This document shows positions 21,601-33,935 of a stretch of DNA of 64,000 nucleotides, in pieces. Below the pieces are notes generated by a model. That model was not told where the DNA came from. It saw only the letters and a list, made by a program, of their open reading frames with translations, and ran no database searches. Numbering within the stretch: the stretch's first letter is position 1; every line of letters starts with the position of its first letter. Origin of the DNA: Albugo candida (lineage: Eukaryota; Oomycota; Peronosporomycetes; Albuginales; Albuginaceae); NCBI GenBank assembly GCA_905220665.1, contig CAJNAR010000002.1, positions 620,001 to 684,000 of the forward strand. The letters run 5' to 3'. The position numbers were made by a program, and so were the translations under genes.

Positions 21601-24118
21601 GATCCGACAACTCAGAAGTGAGAGATACATTTGAACGTCGGCAAACCCTGTAAGTTGTCGGCTCCTTCAGACCAGTTGTTTCGTTGTGAAAGCTGTGTAC
21701 TGTACAATTTTTTGGTATGCATTTCTATACTGACTTTACTAGGTGAAAATGAGGAGCAATATTGGTGGATTGTAATCAAGACAGAAAGTCGCTTTTATCA
21801 ACCAATAAAATGAAATCATGGGAAAGAAGCGTTTATGGAAGTTGTACTCTCAAACTCTGCTGTGTCAATCTAAATAGAGAAGAGTGATTTTGTACTCCAG
21901 TATCTGCTCCAGCTTTTGAAATGTGCATTCAGGTTGTGCAGTGACTATGCGAAGGCAAACACGAATCGGTTACGTTAATGAGAAGAAGCAATGCAAAACA
22001 GAATTTTGGAAAATGCACCTGTTGGAGTTCGCGGGAAACGATCGAACGAGACAAGGTCCGATGAGCAACAAAACGGTTAGGGTAGGATGCGGCGTACAAC
22101 ATGTACAGAGTGGAATTATGCTGCTTTGGCCTCTGTTTTGTTTAAAATGCCAGTTGAATTCAAAACATGCTATTATGTATAGTGATATGGCACGGACCAA
22201 AACACATTTAATCTGACTCTAATTTTTAAATGCATCCTGGCCGTGATATCCAAGTGCATTGGGATATACGAGAAGACTAATGGGAATGCCTGATGCATCT
22301 AACGAGAACAGTTGGACTACTGTGTAATTGAGCAAGAGGAAAAGTAAATGATGATGAAATGAACAGCAAAGATTGCATTCCTTTGACAAGCAACAGCGAG
22401 AGAAAAGTGTTATATCTCCTTGTCGTTACAACAATCCTAGCTACTCATTTTGCTCTTCAACTGACTGTCACATTCACTTGAACCGAACACGGAACAGCAT
22501 TTCACGTTGATTTTAAAGTGAAGCGATCATTTAAATGTTTTCTTATAATCAACTGCATACTCCGGTGCTTAGAGTATTTTTCGTGTATATCATACATGAA
22601 TTATGAATGTTTCTTGCGCCACCAGTGTCAGGTCTGACCTACAACACTTTTTTTATAGTTTCTTTATGGTACTTATACCAAATGTGTATCGTCGTATGCT
22701 GCATCCATGTCAAGTATTTGAAAAAGCCATCATAACCTTCACTTTCCTAGCTGGTGGCCACAAAGGGATGTAAGGTAGGTACGGTGCAACGAGCATATCA
22801 ATTTGAAGATGACTCATGACTAGGAAGTATGAAGGCTAAATACGGCTCAGTCGAGTACTTCAAATTCAGTTTTGTGATGCAGATCATTCATGGTATTTTA
22901 GTTACCGATGACATTCACAATGAGGTCCGGTAAACCATATTTGTGTTCATGAAAGTCTGCACAACGTTAACTTTAGTTACAGAAGCAATTCGATACCGAT
23001 GCAGCACGTACAGACTCACAAATACCTAAATATATCATAGTTTTCGAATCTTTTGGATTCTTCAATGGCATATGATCAACTCACGAAGTATGCTGAAAGT
23101 GTAAGTCGGTCACTGCTGGTAAAAGACGAAGAAAAATAAAGTAAAACTGCATACAATATGTTCTTCTTCGGTTGGACATTTCCGCCTTCATTACTTTTTC
23201 ATCTGTAACATTGTTTGATTCTGCTAGCAGGGGCTTGATCCAAAGTATATAGACTGTGGAATTACTTATTTATTGCAGGATAAGAAGATTCGGCAAGTTC
23301 GTTGAATTTATCCCAGCTGGCCCTTGAAAAGCAAAACGGTTGTCCTAAAACTGTACCATTTTTGAGTGTGTTGAATCAAGCAATTAGTCAGTGTTTATTG
23401 AGATAACGCATCGAGCTTGACGTGACTTCAAAGACCCTTGCATTCGACGCCTCGATATTAAGATAGGCTAGATGAAGAAAAAAAGACATCCTTTCGCTTT
23501 GAAGGTCTACAAGTTTAGTGGAATTTTGAGAGTGGTGCTCTTTTCGTTTGTTTGCAATATGATGCCCGTCGTCTCTTTCACCTGAAAGTGGTTAACAATT
23601 CACATCAGATCAAATTTGAAGTCATTCATGAAGCAGTCAGGTAAGAAAGCTCTTGTGCATCGAGCCAAGAACAGATTCTGCAAGACGGTAGTTTTATTTT
23701 CTTAAACCATGCTGGTTACGTGCTGAAAATTTGAGGCGGACCAAAACATGAACTCCGAAGCGTTCCAAGGCCGCTAAAGCAAGGTAAAAATCCTAGAAAC
23801 ATGCCTGTGTTGATGCATTTGATCCAGCGCGCGGGTGTCCTCCAAAACAATTCTTCTTGATTACGTATCTCAACGTCTACTGATCTTCAATCTCCCCTTA
23901 AGAAGCATTACAACCTACACATTGCTTAGAAACCCCCTTATTCGAAACGACCATTCTTGAAGCTGCGAGTGACACTAAAATAAATGATAGAAACTCCATC
24001 CCGCAACCGAGGCAAATATTACCATCTACAAGAAAATAATCGACAGACCACTAGCGGCAGAATTCCATTCTCCCCACTAAGCTTTAACAGTGGCAGCCTG
24101 TAATTGTGCCGAAGTTGG
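21601..24118. other. 5' flank of CCG copy 3 with inverted repeat segment
   Basis: No gene is evident. The first 250 bases are the inverted version of the CCG promoter flank (…atcaaccaataaaatgaaatcatgggaaagaagcg…). Positions 22,610-22,940 match the reverse complement of 28,880-29,190. The remainder to 24,118 is unrecognised. Confidence 0.5.
22610..22940 (+). repeat. Inverted-repeat partner of 28880-29190
   Basis: Shared words with the reverse complement of the partner include 'cagtgtca.gtctgacct', 'tgctgcatccatgtc', 'gccatcataaccttca.tttcct', 'gctaaatacggctcagtcgag' and 'cagatcattca', in the same order. The segment lies about 1.0-1.3 kb upstream of CCG copy 3, and its partner lies about 0.9-1.2 kb upstream of CCG copy 4. 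This shows that the two neighbourhoods are arms of one inverted duplication. Confidence 0.78.
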
Positions 24119-24373
24119 TCAGGAGCAATGATCAATTTTCACGATTACCTTCTCCGTCAATTCAGATCCGAACAGAAAGCATTCCGAGATGGTGAGCGTC
24201 TGGAATTGCCGCGCGTGTAAGCTACCCGCATAGGGTTGAAGTTTTACGAAGAATTGATGTATCGGTAAAAGTCTGCCTCGAAAATCCTGCTTTTTTGATA
24301 CATCGTCAAGCTCCCTGTCAGTAGAATATTGCAGATATGGAGTAGTCGAAAAGCAGTGAATGCGTGTCCACAA
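24119..24373 (-). pseudogene. CCG C-terminal fragment
   Basis: The - strand frame ends TLTISECFLFGSELTEKVIVKI, which lines up with HTISGCISFGSELGMKLCKKV of copy 3; the nucleotide match (tcagatccgaa.aga.atgcatcc.agatggt) supports this. Upstream of this short match the frame is not clearly alignable. It lies 3' of the PRP40 fragment on the same strand, so it probably belongs to a further worn CCG-PRP40 segment. Confidence 0.5.
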
Positions 24374-24439
24374 TCTTGTCGATATATTGGTTCGAATCTC
24401 TAGGGTATCTTCTTCTCACTGACACTTCTGCTTACTTCC

Positions 24440-24602
24440 ACCTCCGCTCCTTCAATTATAATCTTGAACATGAGCTTTTTGACCCAAGAATTCTTTGGGT
24501 TGGTCCAACACGCACAATAATTGTTTCTGCGTTATAATTTCACGCTTTAATGGTCTCTTTCTCTTTGAGATCCATCCAATGACAAGAGGCGTTGACTTAT
24601 TA
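24440..24602 (-). pseudogene. PRP40-like gene fragment (WW-domain region)
   Basis: The reverse complement matches 48,425-48,570 of the intact gene: 'cattggatgga..tcaaag', 'gaaaagaccaatcaaac'-like, 'acgcagaaac...tgtgcgtgt.ggaccaaccc.aagaatt' and 'caaaaagctc'. Indels and substitutions disrupt the frame, with gtgtgg becoming gtgttgg at the second WW tryptophan. Only the WW region remains. It lies about 2.8 kb upstream of CCG copy 3 on the same strand, the same relative order as the PRP40 pseudogene at 43,901 and CCG copy 5. Confidence 0.75.
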
Positions 24603-26700
24603 TCGATATGGGTCTGCGATGTGGTGAAGTTTCACGAAAATGTTGCATTGGAGGGACCACTCGCTTTTACAAGACGGTAATGGTGTTTATGTTAATACAG
24701 GTTATGCCGATGATATGGACCATCTCTAGAATATATATGCCATTTGGGAGTACATGAATATATGGAGAGATGTAATAAATCAACAGTCTCATGATCCTCT
24801 CAACGTCCACTTTAGCTAACTTGCTTGTAGAAGGTGGGTAAGAATAACAAAAGTTATCCTATCGTGCAAAGCGAATCGTGGAAAAGCAAACGGTATACAC
24901 GTTAAAGCAACTTTTTATTGCCGCGTGATCTATTTACGAATCCTTTTCGTGAAAGTTGATAACATTATAGTACCAGCGAGTGAGTACGTATAATTTCTAA
25001 TGGCTGAGCAATTATAAGAACAAACGTATTTATTCCTTTCCTTTGTTTTACGCCATTTGCTTAATTCTCTATCCTGCCTTCAAGGGAAAGCGATATGTCA
25101 GTTATGCATCATAGAGTGGTCTTATCGAGGATATACTTATAGCTCCTCTTCTACTGAAATGTTCTTCATTACAACCATTAAGTAAGTTCTCTCATCGGAA
25201 TTTTCAAATCTCTAATTTTGCTTTGTGTCTGGAAGAATCTAAGAACACTCAGCCTTCGCATTCGTTAAACACGCGAGGAATCATACCTACGTGAACTTTT
25301 GATACTTCATGTTGCGTTTGATCAGTCGACTTCGAAAGATCCAGAGACAAGTCGAGTTTGAGTCGTCGTTGTTTCCGATGTGAAAATCGTATACGTGACA
25401 AGCAACGAAGTTTTATCGGGATGCCGTTGATTGTTTCATCATTAATGCATTCAGACAAGCTCACCTTGTGGAGGAATTTTCTCGATGGGACCAAAATACT
25501 GACTTATGATCATGCACGTTGTCGAATTCATTGGGATACACTCACAAGTTTTATCACAACACCAGCGTGTTGTACACACGCACACTTTGTTATTGTAAGC
25601 TGATCTGATGTATATTAATCGTTTTCTTTCCCTCCGAACGTTTATTGCAATGTCGTAGTAGATGCCTCCTTGGGGATATGAATAATCGATGCTCTTTTCA
25701 CATGAATTCGTATGTTTACCGAAATGAAACGATCCCTTGAAGCTTCAATCATTCTTTCGAATACAGGCGCGCCTCTTAATATGAGCAAATGACATCTTAC
25801 AGTCTCGTCATTCAGTCTTTCAGTTCATGCTTAATGGTGATATGATCAGCTGGTACTACACTCCTAGATGCTTCACGCTTCTCACTCTTCACAAAGGCCA
25901 TCTTTTTTGTAAACGGATCATGTTGGTGCTGCAGCATACCAACTTCAAGTTCCTTGTCGCATTAATGGGTCGTGTCGTGGTAGCTCAGAGAATTTTTTTG
26001 TTTTCATATCTTATTTTTTACTGCTCTCTGATTTTTCTTCAGATTTGGACGACTGGGAGCTTACACCTCTTAATTGTTTTTTCTTTGAAGCCAGCCTTAG
26101 GTGATATCTACACGGTTAAGGGCTTAGTTGAAGGTGTCTATATCACGAGAAGAAGAAGAAGTGACTTCTCTAGTTGCCTAGGCTATCGTAAATATTAAAT
26201 ATACATATAAATATCAATTCGTGATAACACCTGTAAGATATGATAATATGTATTCTCGGTGATGGTCCTGTATTGCAGTAGCCTTTAAAACACCGGAATA
26301 CGGGACTGTGTCCACCTTGTAAATGATGGAAAGTTGTGATTGGCCAGAAATACCGTCTTATCATGGGTGTTATGCGCCACACTAGCTCCAATGTAGCCAC
26401 CCAACAAAAACTTGGATCGCAGTTGATTTTCAATTCTACATGGCGTTGCCGGACTCATTTATCGCTGGCTGCTGCAAAATCCGCCGAATGACTTAGCGTT
26501 GCGAGTTGACCCAGCATCTTTGCGCTGAATGCGTTCATCTTGAGCATGACACTGTCTTTTAAAGTACCGAACGTGCGCACCAAACATGGTATAGATTACG
26601 GAAAGTGCTGGAACTGTCGGAGTTTCTGATCGGTCATCGAACAAACGACGTTTCCGATAGGTCAGACGAGTGAAGCGTCACCGCTTGCAATGCAAGCCAT
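24603..26700. other. Gene-free interval
   Basis: Several short frames occur on both strands (for example + strand 25,358-25,603 and + strand 25,827-26,198) but none shows a motif I recognise. The latter is hydrophobic and could be a chance frame in T-rich sequence. Confidence 0.3.
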
Positions 26701-28200
26701 CAATCCGATATAGTTGTGGATGATAAATAATCCTCTTATGCCAGCCGAAGTGTTGACACAATTGTACATGCAATATGGGTCCACCGTAGTAAGGAGGACA
26801 AAAACTGATCCCAAGTAGGAAGTAACTCCATCTTAAATTGTGCTGCGTGATCGCACTCGAGATGCAGATGTTGGTCGGACTCCACTACCCGCACACGAAG
26901 ACTGCGTTCATAATATAGTGACGGGCTGAGCTAAAATGGGTGAAACACGTTTCCGAAGCCGAATATCCCGTGATTTAGCCATAAATGCTCCATTTCGTTA
27001 TGAAACCATTGCGTCCGACCTCTCCCGTGATGTCCGATGTTTCAACGTCGGATCAAGCGCGATTGATTTGGGAGGTTTCCATACGATTGTGAGATTCGAG
27101 AGCGTGGAAGACATGGGATAAGAGACTTCTTGTTACTTTGGGCTCACACACAAAAACGATATTCCACTTGTGTTTGGTTGAATCCAAGGGATAAGCCAAT
27201 CGTCTAGTGGATACGCTGTAGTATCTGAGTGAAAACTCATTGTAAATTCGACTCAGCAACTCCTCTTCAGCCATATCTTATGTGTTCAGCTTTTCTTCGT
27301 TTAAATATATGTCGACGAAAGCTTCCTTTGCTGGACATGTGCCGCTATCTCGCGTTTTTTGAAGGCTTCGAATCTCGACAAGTGAAGCAAACGATTTCCA
27401 AATTTGCGATATGGTTCGTCCACCATGTTCAGATTGTACAAAACGTTTTTGCGTAATCGAATTACTAGTGGCAGCTTCACAATAATGCAATTATTGGTCG
27501 TAGTGGAACCGCATCGATTGTTCCATGTAGTACTGACAGCGTTGTATAACAATATTATCTGGAACGGTAATGCTCCAATCAATCTGATGCCACGTTTTAG
27601 ATGCGGTTTTCCACCACCAAGACGGGCTTTTCCTCTGATCATTCTCCCGTGCCGATGGAGTGCGATGGTAACGACATCCTTCGACTTGTGTGGTCCGAAG
27701 AAAGGTTTGGTTAAGCGGTAATTATTCCGTCGAAGTAGCTATCAAATTCGGGGGATTAATTCTCGACGCACTGGATGCAAACTGCTGTAGGAATTGAATG
27801 CGTTGTAGATCCAGTCGTCCCAGCAAAAAAGGAGCTTCAAGTCCACCATCTTGTCGACAATGATATAGAACTCTTTGCTGATCAGATGAACGTGCTTCAA
27901 ATCATTTTTGTGTTTACGACCAAGCACAAATAGATTTAGCGTCGATTGCCACTTTCCAATACACTCAGCTGGTATGTCCACGTGCATGTGTCCTAGAAAT
28001 TAGCAAACCATCTGCTTGAGTAGATTGAGTTATAGAAGAGTTACGCTTTTGCGAGTAATGATGCAAACGAAGATGGTAAGATTCTAAGTGAGGATGAAAA
28101 ACAACAGGCATAGAAAAACGAAGCAAAAAAGATTTTGGCGGAATACTCCTTGCATTGATCAAACTCTTCAGCCGTAGATATGTTCCTAGGCTGGTTGTCT
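26700..28200 (-). mobile_element. 3' part of a second LINE relic
   Basis: On the - strand from about 28,000 the translation WQSTLNLFVLGRKHK, followed in another frame by QDGGLEAPFLLGRLDLQRIQFLQQF, resembles the region after the reverse transcriptase in oomycete LINEs, where a line such as 'GGL..P.L...L..QRLQ.LQQF' is common. Further worn coding-like stretches continue to about 27,050 and at 26,760-26,900. No RT or endonuclease motif is present, so this looks 5'-truncated. The family call is tentative. Confidence 0.45.
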
Positions 28201-28879
28201 TGCATTTGCTGCACTCCAGGAGCTTAAAAGGGCAGATAATCCTACTATGAAACTTTTAATACAGCCATTTACCTCCCACATGGAGGAACAACTTGACTAA
28301 CGAGGCCAAAAATGAAAGCGTTTCCGTTGTCAGGTCAGCTTCGATATATTTATTGAAAGAACTATAGCTTTTTACTGTAATTGGATGCACTCAATTGAAA
28401 TGCCCTTTCAAACCACCAACTTTTATTCTCAAGCCAAATAGGTCTATGCAACAACGGTACCTCTTCTCCTGTAAATGTGATCTATCTACTTAGTCAGTAT
28501 CGATACGCAAGATTCCACAGGTCTGGAAACTTTTGCTAGGCTTATGCTAACGATAATAAACAATGCTACAGCTAATATAGTAACGACGGTGGAAAACGTC
28601 TCTAGCTAGACAAGACAATTCCGTGTGCAATTTACATTTACTTCTCTTTGTCTCTTACCACCTGTGAGCAGCTTTCACTTCTTTTTCAACGATCGGAGCT
28701 GATCATATTTATCATTGTATAATCCAAACTCAATGACATATAAATAACGATGTATTTCGTCTACTTGTGTGTCTGTACGCGCTGCATCGGTATTGAAAAT
28801 GGCTGCTTAAAGCAAAGATAATACTGTGCAGGCTTTCAAGCACCCAGATATGGTTTAACTGACCTCATTTGTAATTGTC
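28201..28879. other. Gene-free interval
   Basis: I see no gene, RNA or repeat here. It forms part of the spacer between the inverted CCG arms. Confidence 0.3.
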
Positions 28880-29190
28880 ATTGGTAACGGAAATGTGATG
28901 AATGATCTGGATTACAAATGGATAGAAACATCTCGACTGAGCCGTATTTAGCCTGTATACTCCCTAACAATGAGTCATCTGCATATTGACGTGCTCGTCG
29001 CGCTATACCTTCTTTAAATCCCTCAGATTGCATCCGAATAGGAAAATGAAGGTTATGATGGCTTCCTGAGATACCAGAGACATGGATGCAGCACAGGACG
29101 TGCATCCCACCCTCAATATAAGCAGTTGCCGAAACTATGAATAGAATGTGATAGGTCAGAAGTGACACTGTTGGTGCAGAAACATACATA
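28880..29190 (-). repeat. Inverted-repeat partner of 22610-22940
   Basis: See the partner at 22610. The open frame of 103 codons on the - strand at 28,878-29,189 is not conserved in the partner, so it is unlikely to be a gene. Confidence 0.78.
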
Positions 29191-29249
29191 TTTCACATAT
29201 GAGATAATGAGAGATACTCGAATACTCGAGTATGCAGGTAATCATAAAA

Positions 29250-30089
29250 AAAAGATTTTATTAGCCGCTCACTTTCACCCAACGCGAAATGCTGCTGCGT
29301 CCAAGTAACTGGTACAGTCAAGTACAGAGCAATGAGTAGCCAGGAATATAACGACTACGAGATATAACCCCCTTCCATGCTTGTTTCTCGCCAGAGGAAA
29401 GCACTCTATTAATTCTGATTCATTGTCATTCACACTTGTACTGTATAAGATACTGTACTCGCTCCTCAATAGTCCTCTCGATTATTCCATGTAGTCACAA
29501 ATCAAGCGACGAGTGCATTGCAAAACCGAATCTAGATTTCGTGGACTTCGCGCTTTTCCAGGACTCATAGGTATCTATCAGCCTGGGTTATGTATTTAAG
29601 CAGATATCCCTCACAAGCAGATCCAGCCCTAACTAATTTCTTTTATTTACTGGTTCATAACTCACACGATTGTGCGATTCTAATTGGTTCATAATACATC
29701 ATTCAATTACACCCATTCCGCGTACGCGTTTTTCACGTTATTTGCACTGCACAAATTTAATGCATGTTTATCTTTGCACTTTGCGTTCACAACTTGAGCA
29801 GGCATTTTGAATTCAAAGAGCAGGTATCAAAGTACAAATCGCTGCTCATCATTAGACTGAATGATACACAGAAGAACCAGAAGTAACCTTCTCAGAACGC
29901 TTCCTTCTATTTCTCTATTCTATTGGTTGATGAAGCCATTCTGGTCACAACTAACGCCCAGTAATATTTGTTCGTTTACTCCGTCGGAAGTGAAGAATGA
30001 TAATGGACACCTCTTCTTTCAGCGGAGATTTTACAGTACGCTATTTCTTTCTAAAAGTAAGTGGTCCGAATGAGCAAAATTGTCTGGTC
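29250..30089 (+). repeat. Duplicated 5' flank of CCG copy 4
   Basis: It aligns with 44,640-45,303 upstream of CCG copy 5. Shared words in order include 'aatgagtagc', 'gatataac', 'tgtttctcg.cag', 'aaagcac.ctat', 'cgattattccatg.agt', 'gta.ctatta/tca.c.gggtta' and 'gatatc.ctcac', followed nearer the gene by 'tttctaag' and 'tgtctggtcatggtg'. It presumably holds the original promoter. Confidence 0.75.
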
Positions 30090-31857
30090 ATGGTGTATCC
30101 ATGTTGACTCCTCTTTTCTGGTGTGTGGCTGCTGAACATTGCTACTGATGCCAACGGTCGAGTAGAAATCGTCGCAACATTCACTCACACTAGTGATCTA
30201 GTCAAGTGCCATTCCTGCCTGACAGAAATTGCCGGACTGGATCGACTTTCGCTTGCTCCTCCTCCTAAGAACGGCCCCGATAAATTGTCAACAAGTGCAC
30301 AATTCCACGCGTCTGGTCATGCTTATTCTTTCATAAGAGCTAAGCTTGATTGTCAGAGTGATCTTACTTGTGGTTTTATCACAATGGCAGGTTCTGAGCA
30401 CGCGAATATCGTCGAAAATAGAAATATTCCAGCCAAGACGGTAAAACAATCGCTCTGCCTTCTCACATATGTGCAAACGAGTTTTGACTGCGGCGTCTGC
30501 CTCAAAATGAAAATCCGCTCTCATAGCATGCAGAAATTTCAGCTGGTAACCATGAAGAGACAGTAGCTTTATTTGCATGTGCTATACAAAAAGCTAAGAG
30601 ATAATTTCACTCCTTGCAAAGGGTCGGGCGTTTGTAGCGGATCCGATATTGAAATTTCTGATTATGCTTGTACGATTCTTGTCAGAAAGCTATCGAGTCC
30701 TAGGTTCAAAAATTTTGTACCGGAAAAAAATGACGGTCGATTAGAGAATATATTGTATCACGCTATCAAACCGATCTATGACAGTTTGAGATGGAGGTTA
30801 AAGTGCTACCAGATTTTCGCAAAGATCGAGGATCGGACTAAATGCATTAAATGCATAGCAAAATCATCGTATGGTATTGCCGTACTGTGCACTGATGACA
30901 CCTTCGAGACCGCATTTCGAAGACATCAGCAACATATTTCTCTTATATCTAGAAATGGGTATGACTAATCCGCACGTTGTGGAGGTATTTGTCAATCGAT
31001 ATTGTCCGCACGGAAAGAGATTTGTACAAAAGCCTTTGATGAGGCGATTGACTTCTCACCCTCCCTCGGCAGGATCTACTACAATATGGCAACATATCCC
31101 ATGATGGATCAAATTGCTCAGGATTCATTGGCTGTATCACAAACCACAAATTGTTTATGGGTAGAACGCTAACTGTATTATCACGAAACGTGTCAGACTT
31201 GCATGAAAGAACAGGGTGGACACTCTGTTGTGGAAACTTTCCAAAATTGATTTTTTGATTCGTTCGGAATCAAAATTGGACACGTACAGCATCTCTAATT
31301 GCATTTCTTCATCTTATTGGGCGGATCTTTGCAAAAAAGCGGTCAGTGTTTCAAATAAATTTTGTCTCGCTTACAGTTTGCCACCTTCTAAGCGTCTTGA
31401 AAGTAACGAGCAGGATACATCTCAGGCGAAAAGAGTCCCTGTAATCAGAACAGGGAGGCCAACAAAGCCGACTTTTCAATGCTTCACTTGTCTAACAGTA
31501 GTGTTAGATATTTTGATGATAGATTTGAAATATTTCTGGATGGTGGGTGCTCTAAAAGATGGTGATTGTTTTTAGGAGTGTGGAGAATTAGAAATGGATT
31601 GGTGGGAATATTTTGATGTCTCTTCGGCTCGACCGATGTCTTCGGATTCAATCAAAGCACGGTTCGATTTGATGGAGGTTGAGCACAGTCATTCTTTTGC
31701 TAGCAATTATAAAAATTATGGTACCGGGAATCAAAATAGGGAAGCGCTTCCAGCGACACAAAATGATGGAGCCGAGCGGGATGTAAACGCATCCCATTTT
31801 CTTTTCCTGAGCATCCTAAGGGACCCGAGTATGCTCGATTACGCGCATACCCATTGA
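30090..31857 (+). pseudogene. CCG-class protein, copy 4 (multiple stops)
   Basis: The ATG at 30090 aligns with copy 5. The signal peptide reads MVYPC then TGA at 30105-30107, in place of the conserved tryptophan, and continues in frame. The mature part has CHSCLTEIAG and CGVCLKMKI. Further lesions are TAG at 30564-30566, TAA near 30,966 with a frame change, a stop near 31,170, and TAG near 31,573 just before the C-terminal CGELEMDWW. Open segments between these (30123-30566, 30573-30968, 31216-31575, 31594-31857) match the intact copies all along. The gene is clearly dead, and similarity continues into the 3' flank. Confidence 0.85.
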
Positions 31858-33834
31858 AGATCCATCTATCAGATGCGATTATCCATTGGGTCATTTCTAA
31901 TGTTCTTCTGGTCATAGGCACAACTTGACAAAAACTCTCTGACCATCTCGTAACCTTCAGCACTTGAATAATATAAGGGTAGTGTTTGTCTATTGTATCG
32001 ACAGCTTTGACTTTGGTCTTGTGTCTTGCGTTTTGTGTCTTGTATCTAGTCGCTCAAGCTCCAAGGAGAAGAATACAAGCAGCACATTATAAGAAACGAG
32101 CAGAGCATGATACATGATGTCTTGCGTTCAAATTGATGGAGGCCATCTTTACTTTTGGTGACAACGAATCGTCTGTATTAAAGCAGACATTCACACAACC
32201 ACTTGCACTTTCTGATAATCAATGAGATGCTTTTAACAGCTCTGTTCCATTTCTTCTCGATCCTGCAAAAGATGAGTTATATATTGATTAAGTACATTGT
32301 AGGATAATAGCACACGCTTATATACGTTTGCTGAGTGGATGTTCTGCATCTTTCATGCACCTCCACTCAAAGTACTCAGTGTTTCAAGCGCTTTGGTGAG
32401 CATGTGCGTTCTTTGATTGACGATAGCATTCACAGTCATTTCTCACGAATATGTCAGCAGTTGTTTGGATTACAGTTCGGTAGAAAGACTCGATTGTATC
32501 TTTGCTGTCTGTTTAGTCGTGTAGTAGCACTTCATGGGTATGCGGTGTTCATTTCACTCTGTCCGAAAATCGCTTCGTTTTGGCTTAGCTCTAGTAGATC
32601 TGCTTTCTATTCACAGTTTGACAGATAGAAGTGCAATCTATCACAGCCAACCCTTTGCCTGATGACGAACCAAGATGCATGCCCTATATGATACACGGAT
32701 TATTATTTCTTCTTTCTCGTCAGCTATGAAACGGCCAAGTGAAATGGAAGGAAAACATGTGTGAATCGATGGTAAGCACGCCTCTGATCATAGTTCATTA
32801 TGGCTGGTATAGAATTGAGTAGAAATAACTCTACTGCTGACATTCGAAATTAGTATTTCCTCTCAACCTTGTAGCGTTCTTCCCCAAATCAATACGCAGT
32901 GGTAAGAGGCGCTAATTGATTTCTCGTGGCGTTCTCCCACGACGATGCCATGTATAGGATAAGCTTAAAACGTGGTAGATTCGGGAATGATGATGTTGAA
33001 GACGTGAGCATACGTTTAGTTAGCTCCTATTAGACTTTACCCCTTTCTTAACTCCCGCTTCTATACCGTCCTGATCCTCTTACATCGTACCAATCCCGAA
33101 AGCGCTCGGCTGAAATGTGTATAATAGCACACTCCGAATACGGTTTTTTTTTTAAGAAGCTGGTCAGATTTACCGGAACTTGAAGAGCCTTTTGTATTAA
33201 GCCCCTCTCATAGTCGTTAAGCCTGAAGTGACAAAATGAAATATGACATTTCAATTAAGACAAGTCAACGAAAGCAGCGAACGTCCGATATGGCCAAAAT
33301 TGATGCTTGAAGTGTGTTAACTCGCTGCTCTTTTGTCAAGCAACGTTTCTCTATATGTTTTATTTCTTCCTTCGCAATGAACTGAAGTTTCTTGTTCAAT
33401 TCCAAAACTTTTCAGCTGTAAATATCTACGATGGGAACTGCCATACGTACTAGTCCGATTGGTTCTACGGGGTTTGTCACTCTCGTTAACTAAAACATTT
33501 CATTCTTGTTGCAGAGAAAGGTCGCGCACTCTTCAAAGATTCTGTACATCACGTGTCTGTAGGTTTCATTCACGGAGGGTTATTGTACGCATTGATGACA
33601 TTTTCGCACACAAACAGCCAGGCAAAAGATTGCTTCCCTGTGACATACCGCACGGACAATATATACGTATACGTACAACGTTGCACTGAGATGATCAACA
33701 GACTACAGTAAAGTATCGATTGTTTCCGTAAGAATGAATACTCGCGAGTGTTACGAATGTGTTGCATCAAAGCTAAACGTTCTTTACATCCTTCAGGTAG
33801 AAAAATTTTGGGATTGCAGACTTCCGGTGAGAAG
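31858..33834. repeat. Duplicated 3' flank of CCG copy 4
   Basis: No gene is present. The segment matches the downstream flank of copy 5 in several places. The start (…ccatctatcaga.gcgattatc.attgggtcatttctaatgttct) matches 46,926-46,966. Positions of about 32,240-32,300 match 47,215-47,270. Positions of about 33,640-33,834 match 47,325-47,450 (acgttgcactgagatgatcaac, gtttccgtaagaatga). This flank originally continued at 38,346, where copia element 2 ends. Confidence 0.7.
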
Positions 33835-33935
33835 TGTTGAAGGGACGCGACTGATGAGATTACAAAAAGATCTCAAGGTCATAATATATTAAGTTTCTCA
33901 TTTACTTGATACTTAACTAGTGCTAGTAATTAACA
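33835..33935 (+). repeat. 5' LTR of copia element 2
   Basis: This 101-bp LTR is paired with 38247-38345. It is shorter than the other copia LTRs in the window. Confidence 0.9.

Noticed and set aside
28878..29189. A 103-codon - strand frame
   Set aside because: It falls inside the inverted repeat shared with 22,610-22,940, where the same frame is broken, so coding is unlikely.
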